A DNA stretch of 64,000 bases from Crossiella sp. CA-258035 (GTDB lineage: Bacteria; Actinomycetota; Actinomycetes; Mycobacteriales; Pseudonocardiaceae). A program made the position numbers and the translations under genes. Below the pieces are notes generated by a model. The model made no database searches, was not told the DNA's origin, and saw only the letters and a program-made list of their open reading frames with translations. How positions within the stretch are numbered: position 1 is the stretch's first letter; each line of letters starts with the position of its first letter. This document shows positions 62,164 through 64,000 of the stretch, piece after piece. The stretch spans positions 6,604,001-6,668,000 of the forward strand of contig NZ_CP116413.1 in the NCBI RefSeq assembly GCF_030064675.1, written 5' to 3'.

Positions 62164-63356
62164 CGGCGTTCCGCCTCGGCGGTGACCAGCTTGAGCGCGT
62201 CCCGGTAGGCCTGCGCGGCCTCGGCGTCGCGGCCCAGGCGGCGGAGCAGGTCGGCGCGGGTGGCCGGGAGCAGGTGGTAGCCGGCCAGCAGGCCCGACTC
62301 CTCCAGCTCCCGCACCAGCGTCAGGCCGGTGGCCGGGCCCTCGGCCATCGCGATCGCCACCGCCTGGTTGAGCCGCACCACCGGCGAGGGCACCCGGCGG
62401 GCCAGCTCGCCGTAGAGCCCGGCGATCTGCGGCCAGTCGGTGTCCGCCGCGGTCTTCGCGGTGGCGTGGCAGGCGCTGATCGCCGCCTGCAACTGGTACA
62501 CCCCCGGCCGCCCCCTGCGCAGCGCGGTCTCCAGCAGCGCCGCGCCCTCGGCGATCTCCTCGGCGTCCCAGCGCTCCCGGTCCTGCTCCTCCAGCGTGAC
62601 CAGGTCGCCGTCCGCGTCCACCCTGGCCGCGCGGCGGGCGTCGTGCAGCAGCAACAAAGCCAGCAGCCCCAACGCTTCCGGCTCATCCGGCATCAGTCCA
62701 CAGAGGACTCTGGCCAGCCGGATCGCCTCGCCGCTGAGGCCGCCGCGCAGCAGGTCCTCCCCCGCGGTGGCCGAGTAGCCCTCGTTGAACAGCAGGTAGA
62801 GCACGCCGAGCACCGCGGTCAGCCGCTCCGGCAGCAGCTCGGCGGGCGGCACCCGGTACGGGATCCCGGCGTTGCGGATCTTGCGCTTGGCCCGGACCAG
62901 GCGCTGCGCCATGGTCGCCTCCGGCACCAGGAACGCCCTGGCGATCTCCGGGGTGGTCAGCCCGCACAGCGTGCGCAGGGTCAGCGCGACCCGGCCCTCC
63001 AGCGGCAGCGCGGGGTGGCAGCAGGTGAAGATCAGCCGGAGCTCGTCGTCGCGCACCCCGCTGTCGTCGGCGGGTTCGGGTTCCGGCGGCGGCTGGGCGG
63101 CCAGCTCGCGCAGCTTGGTCTTGCCGACGGCCTCGCGGCGCAGCCGGTCCATCGCCCGGTTGCGGCCCGCGGTGGTCAGCCAGGCGCCCGGCCTGCGCGG
63201 CACCCCGTCCCTCGGCCAGGTCTCCATGGCCTGGGCGAAGGCGTCCTGGGCGCACTCCTCGGCCAGGTCCCAGTCACCGGTGACCCGGATCAGGGTGGCC
63301 ACCACCTGCCCCCACTCGGTGCGGAAGGCATCGGCGAGGACCGTCTCCACCGTCAT
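62121..63356 (-). CDS. ECF42-like sigma factor with C-terminal TPR-like extension
   Basis: A 411-residue extracytoplasmic-function sigma factor. Region 2: [20 protein letters not shown], then [20 protein letters not shown]; region 4: [20 protein letters not shown] and [18 protein letters not shown]. The C-terminal ~220 residues are a helical repeat extension (DUF6596 type) common to ECF42, where it regulates activity in place of an anti-sigma factor. The usual partner, a DGPF/YCII protein, is not next to it in this window. [15 protein letters not shown] is the standard start. Confidence 0.92.
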   Translation of the reverse strand: MTVETVLADAFRTEWGQVVATLIRVTGDWDLAEECAQDAFAQAMETWPRDGVPRRPGAWLTTAGRNRAMDRLRREAVGKTKLRELAAQPPPEPEPADDSGVRDDELRLIFTCCHPALPLEGRVALTLRTLCGLTTPEIARAFLVPEATMAQRLVRAKRKIRNAGIPYRVPPAELLPERLTAVLGVLYLLFNEGYSATAGEDLLRGGLSGEAIRLARVLCGLMPDEPEALGLLALLLLHDARRAARVDADGDLVTLEEQDRERWDAEEIAEGAALLETALRRGRPGVYQLQAAISACHATAKTAADTDWPQIAGLYGELARRVPSPVVRLNQAVAIAMAEGPATGLTLVRELEESGLLAGYHLLPATRADLLRRLGRDAEAAQAYRDALKLVTAEAERRYLGRRLAALAQDG

Positions 63357-63392
63357 GGGCAGACGGTAGCCCGCACGGCCGACAGAAACCGG

Positions 63393-63890
63393 TCAGCGCA
63401 GGTCGGCGAGCAGGGTGCGCATGATCTCGTCCAGCACCGCGCGCTGCTCGGGGGTGACCTTGGCGGTCAGCCGGTGCAGGTTGGCGATGTGCGCGGTGAA
63501 GGTCTCGTCGATGAGCTCGCGGCCCCGTTCGGTGAGCGCGATGAGGAAGCTGCGCCGGTCGCCAGGGTCCAGCCGCCGCGCCACGTAACCGGCGCTCTCC
63601 AGGCGGTCCAGCCGGTTGGTCATGCCGGCGCGGGAGAGCATCAGCAGGTCGGCCAGCTCCGAGGGGGTCAGGATGAACGGGGCGCCCGCCCGGCGCAGCG
63701 AGGTGAGCACGTCGAACTCGCCGCGGCGCAGCCCGTGCTCGAGGAAGACCTTCTCCACCTCGGCCGCCAGCAGCTGGGTGACCTGCAAGGTCCGGATGAA
63801 CGGGGCCAGCGTGCACACCTCGAGGTCCGGCCGCTCCCGGCGCCAGGCCGCCAGGATCTCCTCCGCGTCGGCCATCCCGTCAATGCCCAT
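63393..63890 (-). CDS. MarR-family regulator
   Basis: A 165-residue MarR repressor: helices around EVEKVFLEHGLRRGEFDVLT, winged HTH LTPSELADLLMLSRAGMTNR followed by LDRLESAGYVARRLDPGDRR, and a dimerisation C-terminus. It binds phenolic or drug-like effectors in relatives. Starts at ATG 63890 or 63875 (MADAEE) both fit. It is divergent from a gene that begins at 63969, with a dyad operator between. Confidence 0.93.
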   Translation of the reverse strand: MGIDGMADAEEILAAWRRERPDLEVCTLAPFIRTLQVTQLLAAEVEKVFLEHGLRRGEFDVLTSLRRAGAPFILTPSELADLLMLSRAGMTNRLDRLESAGYVARRLDPGDRRSFLIALTERGRELIDETFTAHIANLHRLTAKVTPEQRAVLDEIMRTLLADLR

Positions 63891-63913
63891 GCGGGCACTC
63901 TAGTTTGCCGCGA

Positions 63914-63935
63914 GATAGTTAGGCTCCGTACTATC
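63914..63935. promoter_or_regulatory. MarR operator dyad
   Basis: GATAGT (63914-63919) and ACTATC (63930-63935) are inverted around 10 bp, typical spacing for a MarR dimer. It is 24 bp from the marR-type start and 34 bp from the divergent start. Confidence 0.65.
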
Positions 63936-63968
63936 AGCTGTGGAACTAGTGTTCTCACAGGGGAGCCG

Positions 63969-64000
63969 ATGACCCGTGCTGACCGCGGTGCGCACCACCC
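63969..64000 (+). CDS. Start of a divergent gene cut by the window edge
   Basis: ATG 63969 is preceded by GGGGAG at RBS distance and opens MTRADRGAHH before the edge. In MarR divergons this is often an efflux pump (MFS) or oxidoreductase, but ten residues cannot tell. Confidence 0.5.
   Translation, partial: MTRADRGAHH

Overview
The window is high-GC (roughly 70 % or more), densely packed DNA from a filamentous actinomycete. Gene content points to the Pseudonocardiales, possibly a Crossiella-, Kutzneria- or Saccharothrix-like genus; the genus is inference. Supporting marks are a complete conservon (histidine kinase, roadblock, DUF742, small GTPase), a DUF222/HNH endonuclease, a DUF3040 protein, an ECF sigma factor with a long C-terminal extension, sugar ABC operons without their own ATPase, and many secreted hydrolases. 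I see no rRNA, tRNA, CRISPR array, prophage or insertion sequence.

Layout. 1-10.7 kb: HSP90 N-terminus (cut by the edge), GNAT enzymes, a regulator coupled to a secreted protein, a divergent pair of paralogous secreted M28 aminopeptidases, an SDR fused to a zinc ribbon, and a DUF885 hydrolase. 10.7-13.3 kb: a two-gene indole unit, an ABBA/DMATS-type tryptophan prenyltransferase followed by tryptophanase, which should yield prenylated indole. A 162-bp near-perfect palindrome lies exactly at the tryptophanase stop codon. 13.5-17.7 kb: the conservon. 19.2-26.0 kb: a fungal-wall-lytic block: GH16 glucanase with a GntR regulator, GH64 beta-1,3-glucanase, streptogrisin-type protease and a GH87-type alpha-1,3-glucanase. 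26.9-32.8 kb: GH13 alpha-glucosidase, two sugar ABC permeases, a binding lipoprotein and a divergent LacI regulator. Similar GCGCAAG/CTTGC-type sites sit at the GH87 promoter and at the ABC/LacI promoters, which suggests one alpha-glucan regulon.

33-46 kb: endonuclease V, a fibronectin-III lipoprotein, a jelly-roll secreted protein, a TetR regulator with a TetR remnant behind it, a P450-ferredoxin pair with a 15-bp palindromic operator, PI-specific phospholipase C, a PAC2 protein, DUF222/HNH, an HxlR regulator, and a ketosynthase translationally coupled to a QueG-like Fe-S protein opposite a WYL regulator. 47.5-55 kb: HAD phosphatase, ABC exporter, small conserved proteins and a large RICIN/beta-helix secreted protein. 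55.5-61 kb: a PaoABC-like periplasmic aldehyde oxidoreductase operon, converging on a NarL-type two-component pair. The right end carries an RluA-type pseudouridine synthase, an ECF42-like sigma factor, and a MarR regulator with a palindromic operator facing a gene cut by the edge.

The strongest unexplained signal is the palindrome at 10664-10825. All ten transition differences between its arms have the polarity that keeps G-U pairing in the minus-strand (tryptophanase) transcript. The best candidate systems are this structure and the inferred alpha-/beta-glucan mycolytic regulon.
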